Source: Tritrichomonas musculus
Lineage: Eukaryota > Parabasalia > Tritrichomonadida > Tritrichomonadidae
DNA: 64,000 nucleotides
Assembly: GCA_039105265.1 (NCBI GenBank)
Contig: JAPFFF010000072.1
Span: 62,001 to 126,000 of the forward strand
Direction: 5' to 3'
Below the pieces are notes generated by a model. It did no database searches. It had not been told where the DNA came from and was given only the letters and a program-made list of their open reading frames with translations. The position numbers and the translations under genes are program-made. Position 1 is the stretch's first letter, and every line of letters starts with the position of its first letter. This document shows, piece after piece, positions 1 through 8,799 of this stretch.

Positions 1-563
1 GCCTGGCCCCAGCACGTCGGTGTGCTCCGGGGTTGTCCCCGGTGCGCGGCTTTCCCGCGTGTCCCACATCGGAGATGCCCAGCGCCCCGCCGGGCCGGGA
101 GAATGACCGGGGCGCCAGGGTGTAATCCAGATCGCAACGCAGCAAACGCGCCCGCGTTCCCGGAGGGACTGGGCGGTAATCTGGTCATAGCGGTCAAAAA
201 CCTGGTGGGAAATGAGGGGAAAAGGCGCAGCGCCTCCTTGGTCGCATAATCTCTGGTGAGTATACAGCAACTCGCACGACTTCACGAGGGGAACCGACTG
301 TGCAAATCTATTTGGCCGTTACGCCCGACAAGCAGCGGGAGGCCAAGCATTTCGCCGGCCATGGGTGATATGGATGGTGGCCCTGAGCCGGGACGTGTGG
401 CGGGGAGTGCGGCAACCGTGGTTTGGCGGCGTACTGGCGGACTTCGAGGAGGAGGCCACGCCTGACCTGGTTGCCTTTCTGGATGTACTGGGGTGGTTTT
501 GAGCCGCAACGGCAAGCAGCTGTTTGTCCCTGAGCACAACGGCGCAAAGGTTCCCCAGGCCCA
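1..563. other. GC-rich bacterial-like segment at the window edge
   Basis: Base composition here is strongly GC-rich, in sharp contrast to the AT-rich remainder; the change is abrupt near 560. The segment reads like Gram-positive gut-bacterial coding DNA (see the entry at 300-573), with GC-ending codons. No trichomonad family is visible in it. The right edge runs directly into a BspA-like LRR relic, with only a few bases (around 553-573) that could belong to either side. It may be a chimeric read or contamination at a contig end, or a lateral transfer that has decayed; the sequence alone does not decide, but frame breaks in such a short stretch at the window edge favour an assembly artefact. 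Confidence 0.7.
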
Positions 564-573
564 TGTGCTTATC
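300..573 (+). pseudogene. Bacterial hypothetical protein fragment, frame-broken
   Basis: A Shine-Dalgarno-like GAGGGG (286-291) lies 8 nt before a GTG at 300, which opens a frame reading VQIYLAVTPDKQREAKHF. Further parts of what looks like the same protein continue in the other two frames: LADFEEEATPDLVAFLDVLG around 440-490 and VLSRNGKQLFVPEHNGAKV around 496-552. At least two frameshifts are needed within 270 bp. The pieces resemble an uncharacterised Firmicutes protein from memory; I cannot confirm this. Upstream bases 1-250 may belong to another bacterial gene but show no long frame. Confidence 0.5.
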
Positions 574-940
574 ATTGTAAGTCACTGACGCAATTGGCAA
601 TTCCTTCTTCAGTGACTTCAATTGAAGATTTTGCTTCTCATGAATGCTTATCATTGGAGCAAGTTACGATTCCGACTTCAGTAATTTCATTTGGAGCTCA
701 TGCTTTTCATAGATGCTTGTTATTGAAACAAATCGAATTCCTTCTTCAGTGACTTCAATTGGCGATTCACCTTTTTATGAGTGTTCATCATTGCAAGAAT
801 TATTTATTCTAACTCTGTGTAATCAATTGAAAAATATACTTTTTTTTGATGTACATCTTTAAAACAATTGGATCCAAAGCTTTCGCTGAGTGTTCATCAT
901 TGATACAAATCGAAATTCCTTTCACCAAACACAAGAATAA
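565..940 (+). pseudogene. BspA-like leucine-rich repeat relic
   Basis: The forward strand encodes about five 23-residue BspA/TpLRR units, readable as TQLAIPSSVTSIEDFASHEC, then LEQVTIPTSVISFGAHAFHR, then in another frame IPSSVTSIGDSPFYECSSLQ. This is the same repeat type as the large array at 32.3-33.8 kb. There is a short insertion in the first unit and at least one frameshift in the third, and the right end decays into AT-rich sequence. No start or stop codon can be assigned. It is a broken fragment of a surface-LRR-type gene whose left part is replaced by the bacterial-like segment. Confidence 0.7.
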
Positions 941-1016
941 TAGAACGTTTAACAAGCATCAATAAAAAAAAATAATCCATTATATTGAATTTCAATAAAT
1001 AATTTACTCAACAATA

Positions 1017-1051
<35 letters not shown>

Positions 1052-1379
1052 TATTGGCTGAAAAAAGAACTTATTATATAAGATTATTTAAAAATGTATC
1101 CATGATAACTTATAATATTGAAAACAGCTTTAATTGATTTGTTCAAAAAGTTGCTTTCAATGTTTTTCGATATATATTTTAATGGATGAAAAAGAATAAA
1201 AAAAATTAGATAATGATCCATAATTGGTGTATTTTTTTATGTTTTTTGATCCATTAAATGAAACGATAACACTGGAAACTTTTTTTTTATATATTTATTA
1301 TTGATTGATATTTTATTTATACATAATAAATTCATATGATAGAAATGTTCAAACCTAGAATAATCTTCAACTTTTCTCT
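941..1379. other. AT-rich spacer, no gene seen
   Basis: Low-complexity AT sequence with a run of about 34 T at 1017-1050. No open frame of any quality and no inverted repeat was recognised. Confidence 0.6.
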
Positions 1380-1387
1380 CAAGAATT

Positions 1388-2064
1388 GATTGATTTTTTT
1401 TTTTAAACTTTTTTGGACAAAATTGAATGGAAATTTTAGAGCATTCAATTTTTTAAACTTTTTTGGATTTTTTTCTGAGCTCAAACTTTTCAAAAAAAAG
1501 ATAATAAAAAAGAGATAATAATTTTATAGCCATAAAGCTATAAAATCATTTGCAAAGCATTTTAAATAATAACTTTATATTTTTTATTAAAAATCATAAT
1601 GATATAAGAGATAAATATAGCAAGTTATATTAAAAAAATAGTCAATGATCTGCTTTTGAACTTATCTTAATACAAAGGATATCAAAAAAAAAAACACGAG
1701 ATATAGAATTTCTTAAGGAGTTTATGGAAAGATGAGATAAATTATTATTTACACAATACACTTATTTGGGCCTAAATATAAAAGCTCGCTGGGTTGGGAA
1801 ATACCGAAAGAATTTGTCTTCTTGCATTAGAATTGACTTCTAATCTGAAAATCTAAATATTTTCTCATTCCGTGAGAAAAAGAATGATCGCATCATGCAT
1901 CTGAACTACTTTGTTCCATGGTAAGATGTGGTTGTTGTTTGAGTCTGTTCTGGGGGAGATATAGGTGCTTAACTGCTTATTTTCCTTTTTTATAAACCGC
2001 TAAAATATTCACAAAAAAAATTGAGAACATTTTGTCCAAAAAAGTTTAAAAAAAAAAATCAATC
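1388..2064. mobile_element. 677-bp hAT-like non-autonomous transposon
   Basis: Perfect terminal inverted repeats of about 37 bp. The left end reads GATTGA, eleven T, AAACTTTTTTGGACAAAAT; the right end is its exact reverse complement. The element is flanked by an 8-bp target duplication CAAGAATT at 1380-1387 and 2065-2072. An 8-bp duplication is typical of hAT-like transposases (also seen in P and some MULE elements). No coding capacity is left inside. A small internal hairpin (ATTTTATAG / CTATAAAAT) lies near 1521-1547. Perfect end repeats suggest a young copy. Confidence 0.85.
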
Positions 2065-2176
2065 CAAGAATTGTTTATTTCCAATCGGTCACTTTTTGAA
2101 TGTATTTTTTTGAATAATAATATAAATCTTAAACAACTTTTTAATAAAAATATTCAAAAAGTTCCCATGGCAATAT

Positions 2177-2230
2177 AAATTTCGAAGCAGCTTTTTGAGG
2201 CGAAGCCTCAAAAAGCTGCTTCGGAAATTT
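2177..2230. repeat. Strong GC-containing hairpin behind the GTPase gene
   Basis: Two 25-26-base arms (AAATTTCGAAGCAGC... and its complement) are separated by only three bases, with one extra base in the right arm. On the minus strand it begins 17 nt after the stop codon of the 2,247-4,913 gene, so it would sit in the 3' untranslated region or just behind the poly(A) site. No TA or longer target duplication is visible, so a transposon origin is not shown. Confidence 0.75.
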
Positions 2231-2246
2231 TTTTAATCTAATTTCA

Positions 2247-4913
2247 TTAACTCCGAATTTTAAATCCTAGCTTTTTTTCTAAGAAGTCAATGATTCTTTT
2301 ACTTAGACTTTGGTTTTTTTGGTGTGGAAATAAATCATTTCCTCTTCCTTCATCGATTATTATAATTAATTTTTGTTGTTCAATCAATTCTTCATACCAT
2401 TTAATCCTATCTTCCCAGCCAAACTCACATTTTTGTTTTTCTCCTTCGATCAAGATCTTAATATAGTCAATTCCAGACAAAGAAATGGGCATGAGTGCAA
2501 TTTCGCGGAGCCGATTGACACAACATTTGCATTTATTCAATGATTGCGAAGTTGATTCCCATATTTTTTGGTATTCATTCTCTGCCTTTTCAAGCATTTT
2601 TTTCCTGTTTTGTTTCTTAGCTTTTGCATCTCCATATTTTGATTTAATTTCCTCAGACGTTCTTAGTTCTGTGTCTTCATAAACTTCCCATCTAAATTGC
2701 ATATTATAATGCATTTGCCAATTACATCCGCAAATATTGCATTCCCCATTTTTATTCATTGCTGCACATCGATTCTTATGGCAATCTTGTGAAATATGAC
2801 ATGGATAATGGCAGGTTCTATTACAATGGCTGCAATTTGTAACATATTCACCTATTTTTAGTGGAGTTTTCCTGGTTTTAAGTACTTTAACATAGATGGT
2901 GAAATCCTTGTTTGCCTTTATTTGCGTTTTATATTGATCAATTATACGACATTCTTGTTCAATTTCATTCATTTTTGCAATTCCATCGCGAATATTATTA
3001 CTGAGACCTTCAATTGAAGCATGAAGTATCTTCCTTTCATCAAGAACGTCTTTAGTTAATGTCAAACTTTTTGGTTCCAATTTATTTATATTGGTGAATA
3101 TACTACTGTAACCAGCCTGCCCAATTTCCCAAAATGAACGGTTGATATTTTCATCATTAACACTGCCTTTTGCAAAAAGTGCAGAATTATTGAATTTGCT
3201 AACATAATTTGTTGAAATTTTGGCTTCTTTTAATGCAGACAAAACTAGTGGTTCTTTAGCATCAGCAAATGTTGAGACGATAATGAAATTATTAGCAATA
3301 TCTTTTCCAAATAGTTTCATGATAGAATCAAAGATGTACCTTTGTGCTGGATTAAGACGTGGAAGGGAAGATTGAACAACAAATGCCACAGCATTTAAAG
3401 AATCAACTCCGCAATTATTTTTGTTTTTGAAAAGCGAATCTAGCTGATCAACAATTTGGATATCTCTTTGAAATCCTCTAGTATCTGCAAATCCAGGTGT
3501 ATCAATTAATACTATATTGTAAGGAACAGGGAACTCAGGTTGCCAAGGAAGTGTATATGCAGTGACATATTCTGTTTGACTGAATGCATCGTTTTTGCCT
3601 TTCATATCCTTATCTTTGTCTTCATTTTCATCTTCATCTGAAACAATTTTGAATCTGCAATTATCTTCCCATTTGACGCCGTATAAATAGTTAGAAATAC
3701 CATTGATGAATGTTGTCTTTCCAGAACCTGTCTGGCCAACAATCAAAATTTTAATGTCGTTTTTTACGGCATTTGTATATGGTCCAACAATTACTTTTCT
3801 GATTTTTTGTTCTGGATAAGAATTTGTAATGATTTTTGGTAATTTATAGATTTGTGGGCATCCTGTCTCTGTTGGTAATTGAATACATAAATCTTTTATT
3901 TTATCAATTAAACGAATTTTTTGTATTATTGGGGACGAAGTTGGCTTTTCTTCTTCTTCCACTGAAGGAGCTTTTGGTTGAGGATGTGAAAGTAATGGCT
4001 TTTCATCTATTGTGCTAACTTCTTTTTGAATTTCAAGCATTTGATTTAAGAAATCTTCTAGAGAAATTCTGTGGCTTTGATTCTTTTGGAGTGCTGAATT
4101 GATCAGTTTCTTGTATTCAGGGATCGAAAGATCATCACCGATTATGAATTGAACTATTTTTGCAAGGCCATAAACATCTGAGATAGAATTCGGTGCACGA
4201 ACTGTAGGTTTGATTTTTTTTCTTAATTCAAATGGCGAGAACTCCTGGTTGTATAAAAACTGTACGGCTGTTGGGCATAGTTTTAGCTCATCGATTTTTC
4301 CTATAAATCCAATGAAACCAATAGATTCATCATCATTTTGTAAGTTAACTAATATTGTTTTAGGAGTGATGTGAAATCCAGTTATCATCATTTCTTGTGT
4401 GTATGCGTCATTAAGATTGTCAATTAAGTTGATTGCAAATTGGAACTTTGTCTGTAATGAAAGATCTTTAATATCATTGATTGCATCGTTTAAAGTCAGA
4501 TTGGTTGTTGTTAAAAATGCAAAAAGGAAACCTTCAATCGAGATGTTTTGCGTGTATCCAATAGGAAATATTATTTCATTCACCTGCATTTCCATATTAA
4601 AATATGATTGATACTCCAACTTTAAGTAATCTAAATATTTTGTAATATCGTCTTCTGTGTGTCTTACAATAAGATATATTTCATCGTCTTGTTCTTCATC
4701 ATCATCATTAATATTGATTGGTGATAATTTGGAATTAAGCTTTGCAATATAAAAAGAAGACATAGGCATGGCGCAATCAATGGAAATTGGTGACCAAATT
4801 TTCGGATCATTAAAAGAAGAGAATAAACGATTTGTCATTTTAATCTTATTGTCCATTACACCTTCATCGCTGACATTTTCCTTCAGAATCTGTGCAATTT
4901 CTATGTAAGACAT
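2247..4913 (-). CDS. Kinase-like / AIG1-like GTPase / Cys-rich fusion protein
   Basis: An 888-residue protein. The ATG at 4913 is preferred over the longer frame because it lies 9 nt behind a TCATTT initiator and the upstream extension has no ATG. Residues ~80-295 look like a degenerate protein kinase: GFHITPKTILVNL stands where the HRD-to-NILL catalytic segment is expected, and SISDVYGLAKIVQFIIG plus a C-lobe-like tail follow, but the HRD and DFG residues are absent. A Pro/Glu linker follows. Residues ~386-580 are a P-loop GTPase with G1 GQTGSGKTT (393-401), G3 DTPG (471-474) and STFAD in the G4 position, resembling AIG1/GIMAP or dynamin-like GTPases. Residues ~694-734 form a Cys/His cluster (CSHCNRTCHYPCH...CNICGC) that probably binds zinc; the C-terminus is charged and helical. 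A role in membrane or ribosome-associated GTPase signalling is inference only. Confidence 0.85.
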   Translation of the reverse strand: MSYIEIAQILKENVSDEGVMDNKIKMTNRLFSSFNDPKIWSPISIDCAMPMSSFYIAKLNSKLSPININDDDEEQDDEIYLIVRHTEDDITKYLDYLKLEYQSYFNMEMQVNEIIFPIGYTQNISIEGFLFAFLTTTNLTLNDAINDIKDLSLQTKFQFAINLIDNLNDAYTQEMMITGFHITPKTILVNLQNDDESIGFIGFIGKIDELKLCPTAVQFLYNQEFSPFELRKKIKPTVRAPNSISDVYGLAKIVQFIIGDDLSIPEYKKLINSALQKNQSHRISLEDFLNQMLEIQKEVSTIDEKPLLSHPQPKAPSVEEEEKPTSSPIIQKIRLIDKIKDLCIQLPTETGCPQIYKLPKIITNSYPEQKIRKVIVGPYTNAVKNDIKILIVGQTGSGKTTFINGISNYLYGVKWEDNCRFKIVSDEDENEDKDKDMKGKNDAFSQTEYVTAYTLPWQPEFPVPYNIVLIDTPGFADTRGFQRDIQIVDQLDSLFKNKNNCGVDSLNAVAFVVQSSLPRLNPAQRYIFDSIMKLFGKDIANNFIIVSTFADAKEPLVLSALKEAKISTNYVSKFNNSALFAKGSVNDENINRSFWEIGQAGYSSIFTNINKLEPKSLTLTKDVLDERKILHASIEGLSNNIRDGIAKMNEIEQECRIIDQYKTQIKANKDFTIYVKVLKTRKTPLKIGEYVTNCSHCNRTCHYPCHISQDCHKNRCAAMNKNGECNICGCNWQMHYNMQFRWEVYEDTELRTSEEIKSKYGDAKAKKQNRKKMLEKAENEYQKIWESTSQSLNKCKCCVNRLREIALMPISLSGIDYIKILIEGEKQKCEFGWEDRIKWYEELIEQQKLIIIIDEGRGNDLFPHQKNQSLSKRIIDFLEKKLGFKIRS

Positions 4914-4919
4914 AATTAA

Positions 4920-4925
4920 AAATGA
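4920..4925 (-). promoter_or_regulatory. Trichomonad-type initiator (Inr) TCATTT
   Basis: On the minus strand this reads TCATTT, matching the known trichomonad TCAYTW initiator, with the likely transcription start A 10 nt before the ATG at 4913. It decides the start of the GTPase fusion gene. Confidence 0.65.
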
Positions 4926-5186
4926 AATAAAAGGTGAAAAAGCAACATGCAATTCGAAAATATGGCAAATATTGATATTTATAATATGTTGTGTTTGGGG
5001 CAGATTTTTGAACACCGAAAAAGGATTGCTAACAATAGATTTAATTATCTTTTATATTTCGTTGTATGAATAACAATCTTGGTTGATATATATATTATAT
5101 TAATTAAATAATCCAAAAAAAATTAAAATGTTTTTTTTTTTAGTGATTTTATTTTGTTGTTCTAGGTGAAGCATTGACTTTATTTA

Positions 5187-5522
5187 ATGTCAAAGTCTAA
5201 TGCTTACAAAAAAAGATATCGTTCGGTGGGATCTGAAGAAAGCAGGCAAATATCTTTCAGAGAAATTACTCAATGGCAATTATATTCTATATGTCGAAAT
5301 ATTAAAGAAAATTAAAATTTTACAAATGAAGCAAAATATATCAGGAATAATGAACAAAATAAAAATTTGAATTATTAAGATCTATGTTGACAATGTTCGC
5401 AAGGTTTCCATCCAACAATTAATGAATCATTTGATGAGTGTTTCAGATGCTGGGCGCAAATAATAAAAGAAATACCAACATTTGACCAAATTGCTTTTGA
5501 ATCAAAAAGAAATGAAAAATAG
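5187..5522 (+). pseudogene. Small unrecognised gene with three in-frame stops
   Basis: One frame of 112 codons runs from an ATG at 5187 to a TAG at 5520-5522 and is protein-like throughout, but is cut by TAA, TAA and TGA codons. Readable parts are MSKSNAYKKRYRSVGSEESR, NFTNEAKYIRNNEQNKNLNY and QCSQGFHPTINESFDECFRC. The last part has a C..C...C..C pattern (LC-x-QC ... ECFRC) that resembles a zinc ribbon. No indel is needed to keep the frame. The family is not recognised. It sits head-to-head with the GTPase fusion gene. It may be a decayed gene that lost only sense codons. Confidence 0.45.
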
Positions 5523-5626
5523 ATAAAAATTAAAACGATTAATAGAATATAAAATTGATAAATAAAACACATATCTTTATTTTCAAATGTTTACCGAAAT
5601 TTTAGGTTGAACACAGAAATAATATA

Positions 5627-5723
5627 CAGGCTGCGCATTTCAAATCGGCCCTTTTAACAGATATTTGACCATAAATTGGCCTTTAAAAGTGTTAAAAAAG
5701 GCCGATTTGAAATGCGCCGCGTG
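5627..5723. mobile_element. 97-bp TA-flanked foldback MITE
   Basis: Inverted arms of about 27 bp (CAGGCTGCGCATTTCAAATC on the left, CACGCGGCGCATTTCAAATC read from the right) are flanked by TA at 5625-5626 and 5724-5725. The TA target points to Tc1/mariner-like mobilisation. It has no coding content. Outer bases of the arms have diverged while the inner ~16 bp are identical. Confidence 0.7.
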
Positions 5724-5967
5724 TAATTTCAATCAATAATTCACATCAAATAAAAAAAAGGTCAAATTGAGGCCAATTTTTTCTGTTAATATTTCATAAT
5801 TATATTTGCCACATCCTCACTCATTTCATTAACTGAATTATTTAATAACTGAATCTTACATTATCTATAGCACTTATATAAAATTAAAAAATTAAGGAGG
5901 CTAATTTCAAAAGTGATCTCTATTAATATTCCAAGAAAAAAAAAAAAAAAAAAAAAATTGAAAGTAT

Positions 5968-8277
5968 TTATTTATTATTAGCAACAAAATCGATTAATTC
6001 TTGATTTCCACTTCCATCAATCCAATCAATGAACTCTCTCTTATTCATACTTTTTGGGTACACGACTGAATTGCACTTTTTGAATACCTTCAGTACTCCT
6101 TCGTAGCTGTTTATTCCCATAAATTTGTCGATCACGTCCTCTCTTCCGCTTTTTATTTCCTCGACTTCATCATCATTCATGTAGTCGACGAGCATCACAG
6201 GGAACTCCTTGTTGTAATCGAAGTTGTGTGACAGGTAGAAGGACTGCATGAGCGGCGTTTTCATATCGTCGCTGTTCAAGAAGAATCCGTAATTTGGATT
6301 GCTGTACTTGATGAGAGTGTTGAATGTGCAGCCGTACTTGATGAGACTCTTTATTATCTGAATGTCAGCAGTCAGTGCCATCTGGTCGAATCTCATTGGC
6401 ACCTTTGTGAAGTCCGCGTTGTACTTTGCGAACAAGTCTAAAAACTCGACAGATTTGATGCTAACAGCTCTAGAGATGAGATTTTCATTGTTGTAGCTGA
6501 TGTAAGACTTGTTGACGTCAACTGATCCTGTCTTGAGCAACTGCTCAGCCATGTAGAGCCTCGTTTCAATGTTCTTGCCTCCGTAACTGTAGATGCATCT
6601 TTCGACGCACGCTTCGCCGTTTTTAATGACTGGATTGAAAGACATCAGAAAGTCGAAAAGATCACGCTTTGCAGTCTGACATGCACTCAAAATGCAGTTG
6701 TGTTCGGTGATGATTTCGCCGTCAAGATGGGCGCCTTTGTCGATCATTTTCTTGACGTTCTTCAGACTTCCGCCTTTGATTGTCGAGACGATTGACGGGA
6801 CTCCGCTGCTGTTTGTGTTCTTCGAAAGATCGTAGCCTTTTTTGAGGAGGAAGTCCATGAACGGCGTCCATTTTTTAGACGTGACCATAGAAAGATCAAC
6901 ACCTTCAAATGGCACTTTTTTAGTCAGCAAAAAAGTGACAATTTCTTCATTTTCAAGCATGCAGGCTTGTTGCATGAATTGAGTCCCCCACTACGTGTTC
7001 TCGTCCATCTTCAGACTGCCAACGCGAGTCCACTTTGCGACCTTGTTGTTGCTCTTTGTAAAGTACGGAATATCTGCAACATGGTCAATATATTTGACCA
7101 TGTTTATGTCATTTGATCCACAGGCCGATAGAAAAAGTTCGCCAATTTGGCTATCGTTGTACTTTTTCAATGCCCCGTTATCAACAAGACATTTGACAAC
7201 ATTTAAACGGTCGTTTCTGACAGCAGTCATTATTGCGTCCAGTTTTTGAGAGTTTATTTGGTCGATTACGATTTCTTTCTGTTTTAGAAGGAAGGAGACG
7301 ATGTCGAGGTAGCCATTCCCGGCTGCATCGATCAATGGGACGTGTTTTCGGTTCTTTTTCCATTTGAGAAGGTTTCTATCGTACTCAATTAGCGCTTTGA
7401 CGCAGCCCAAGGATCCGTTTTTGCAGGCAACAAGGAGAGGAGTACGAGAAGAACGGTCTAGGCTTTCTAATTGAACATCAATGAGTTCTTTCTTTGTCAG
7501 TAAGTAACGTAAAATGTCTTCATGGCCACCTTCGCATGCCAAATGTAATGGTGTCGAAAATTTGCAGTATCTGTTGTGGAAGCCAGCGAAATTCATTAAT
7601 TTTAATTGTTTTTTGTCATCATTGGTGTTGGTCTCGTCTTCGCCAACGACTGTCTCGCATATGAATTTAACAATGTTAAGATTTCCGTAAAGTGAGGCAA
7701 CATGAAGTGGGGTCATTTTATTGTATTGATTGGATGCCGAAATAAGATCAGCACCTTTCATCCATAAATATTTGAAAATATCAAGATTGCCAGCCATAGC
7801 CGCATAATGGCTGGGAAGGCATCCTTCGTTGTCTTTTTCATTTAGCGAAAAATGTGCTTGATCAAGTTTACGGATTATACTTAAACTACCACCTGCACAT
7901 GCAAAATGTATTGGATTTCGTCCAAAGTTATCTGGTTGTTTGATCTCACTAGATTCAAGTCCAGCTGAAGCAAGCATTGAAAGTGCATCTAGGCATTTTT
8001 CAGCACTAAAATAAGCACAAAGAGAAGCATATGTCGGTTCGCTACTAAGAATAAGAGGAAATTTGTAGTTAGTCATTTTAAATGTTTTATTATAATTACC
8101 CGTGTCACTAGATTGGCTAATAATTTCGGAAAACTGTTCGTCATCATCATCAATAATTGTGTCTAAAATTTTTTGATTAATTGAATTCTGATTGTCACTA
8201 TTTTCTTTGGTATTTTTATTTCTTCTATTATAATAGTTGTTAATCAAATATCTGGTGTTGTGAGCAGTGAAATTCAT
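5968..8277 (-). pseudogene. Ankyrin repeat protein with one in-frame TAG
   Basis: Two frames on the minus strand (8277-6991 and 6975-5968) are in the same phase, separated only by a TAG at 6991-6993 and five sense codons, so together they form one gene of ~770 codons. The N-terminal ~75 residues are polar (asparagine-rich, with DDDDEQF). From ~80 on there are about ten ankyrin repeats with clear cores such as NPIHFACAGGSLSIIRKL, TPLHVASLYGNLNIVKFI and TPLLVACKNGSLGCVKAL. The repeat broken by the stop continues as FMQQACMLENEEIVTFLL. Repeats after the stop are more divergent and the DNA there is noticeably richer in GC than the first half. The stop TAA is followed by A (TAAA). Ankyrin proteins of this kind are a large expanded family in trichomonads. 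Whether the TAG is a real nonsense mutation, read through, or an error cannot be told. Confidence 0.8.
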
Positions 8278-8280
8278 CTA

Positions 8281-8799
8281 TTAAAAAATAAAGTTCCCTT
8301 TTCATAAAAAGAGAATTTTTAAACGAACTTTTTTTATTTGAACTTTTAAATGCTTTTTATTAAAGTAAATACAAGTTTTTTTAGTTATTAAAAGAATAAA
8401 CTTATCATAAAATAAGTTTAGAAAGTCAAAAATTGATTAATTTTAATTAATATATCAGATATGAAAAGAAATTGGGATTTTTTTATTTGACCTTTTTATT
8501 CAAAAATAAGACCATGTATAATAGATTATTGAATTATTTAAACTTAATTTTTTAATGTTCGTTCTTTTCAATTTTGATAAGATAACCGCTTTTTTATTTT
8601 ATTTTTTTATCAAATTTATATCCGAAATTTTTTTTGAATAAATTTTCATAATTTTTTTAAATGTGTTTTATCAAAATAGTTTGATATCGCTTTCTTAAAA
8701 TTTTGATAGAAATAGAAAATAATTGAAACAAATTCATTCAATTTTTTTTTCCATGAAAAAACCCGAAATTTATTGAAATTTTTGAATGCTATTTTTGAT
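8281..8799. other. AT-rich spacer before the transposase
   Basis: This stretch should contain the left end of the Tc1-type element, but no terminal inverted repeat matching the right flank (9,886-10,265) could be recognised by eye. No gene is seen. Confidence 0.4.

Noticed and set aside
4914-5015. 34-codon N-terminal extension of the GTPase fusion
   Set aside because: It begins with GTG and includes the TCATTT initiator; the ATG at 4913 directly follows that site.
5375-5572. 65-codon reverse-strand frame with a hydrophobic start
   Set aside because: It is antisense to the more protein-like plus-strand frame at 5,187-5,522.
8773-8799. N-terminal extension of the Tc1-type transposase
   Set aside because: It begins with TTG; the ATG at 8800 (MRRALTEQEK) fits Tc1 N-termini.
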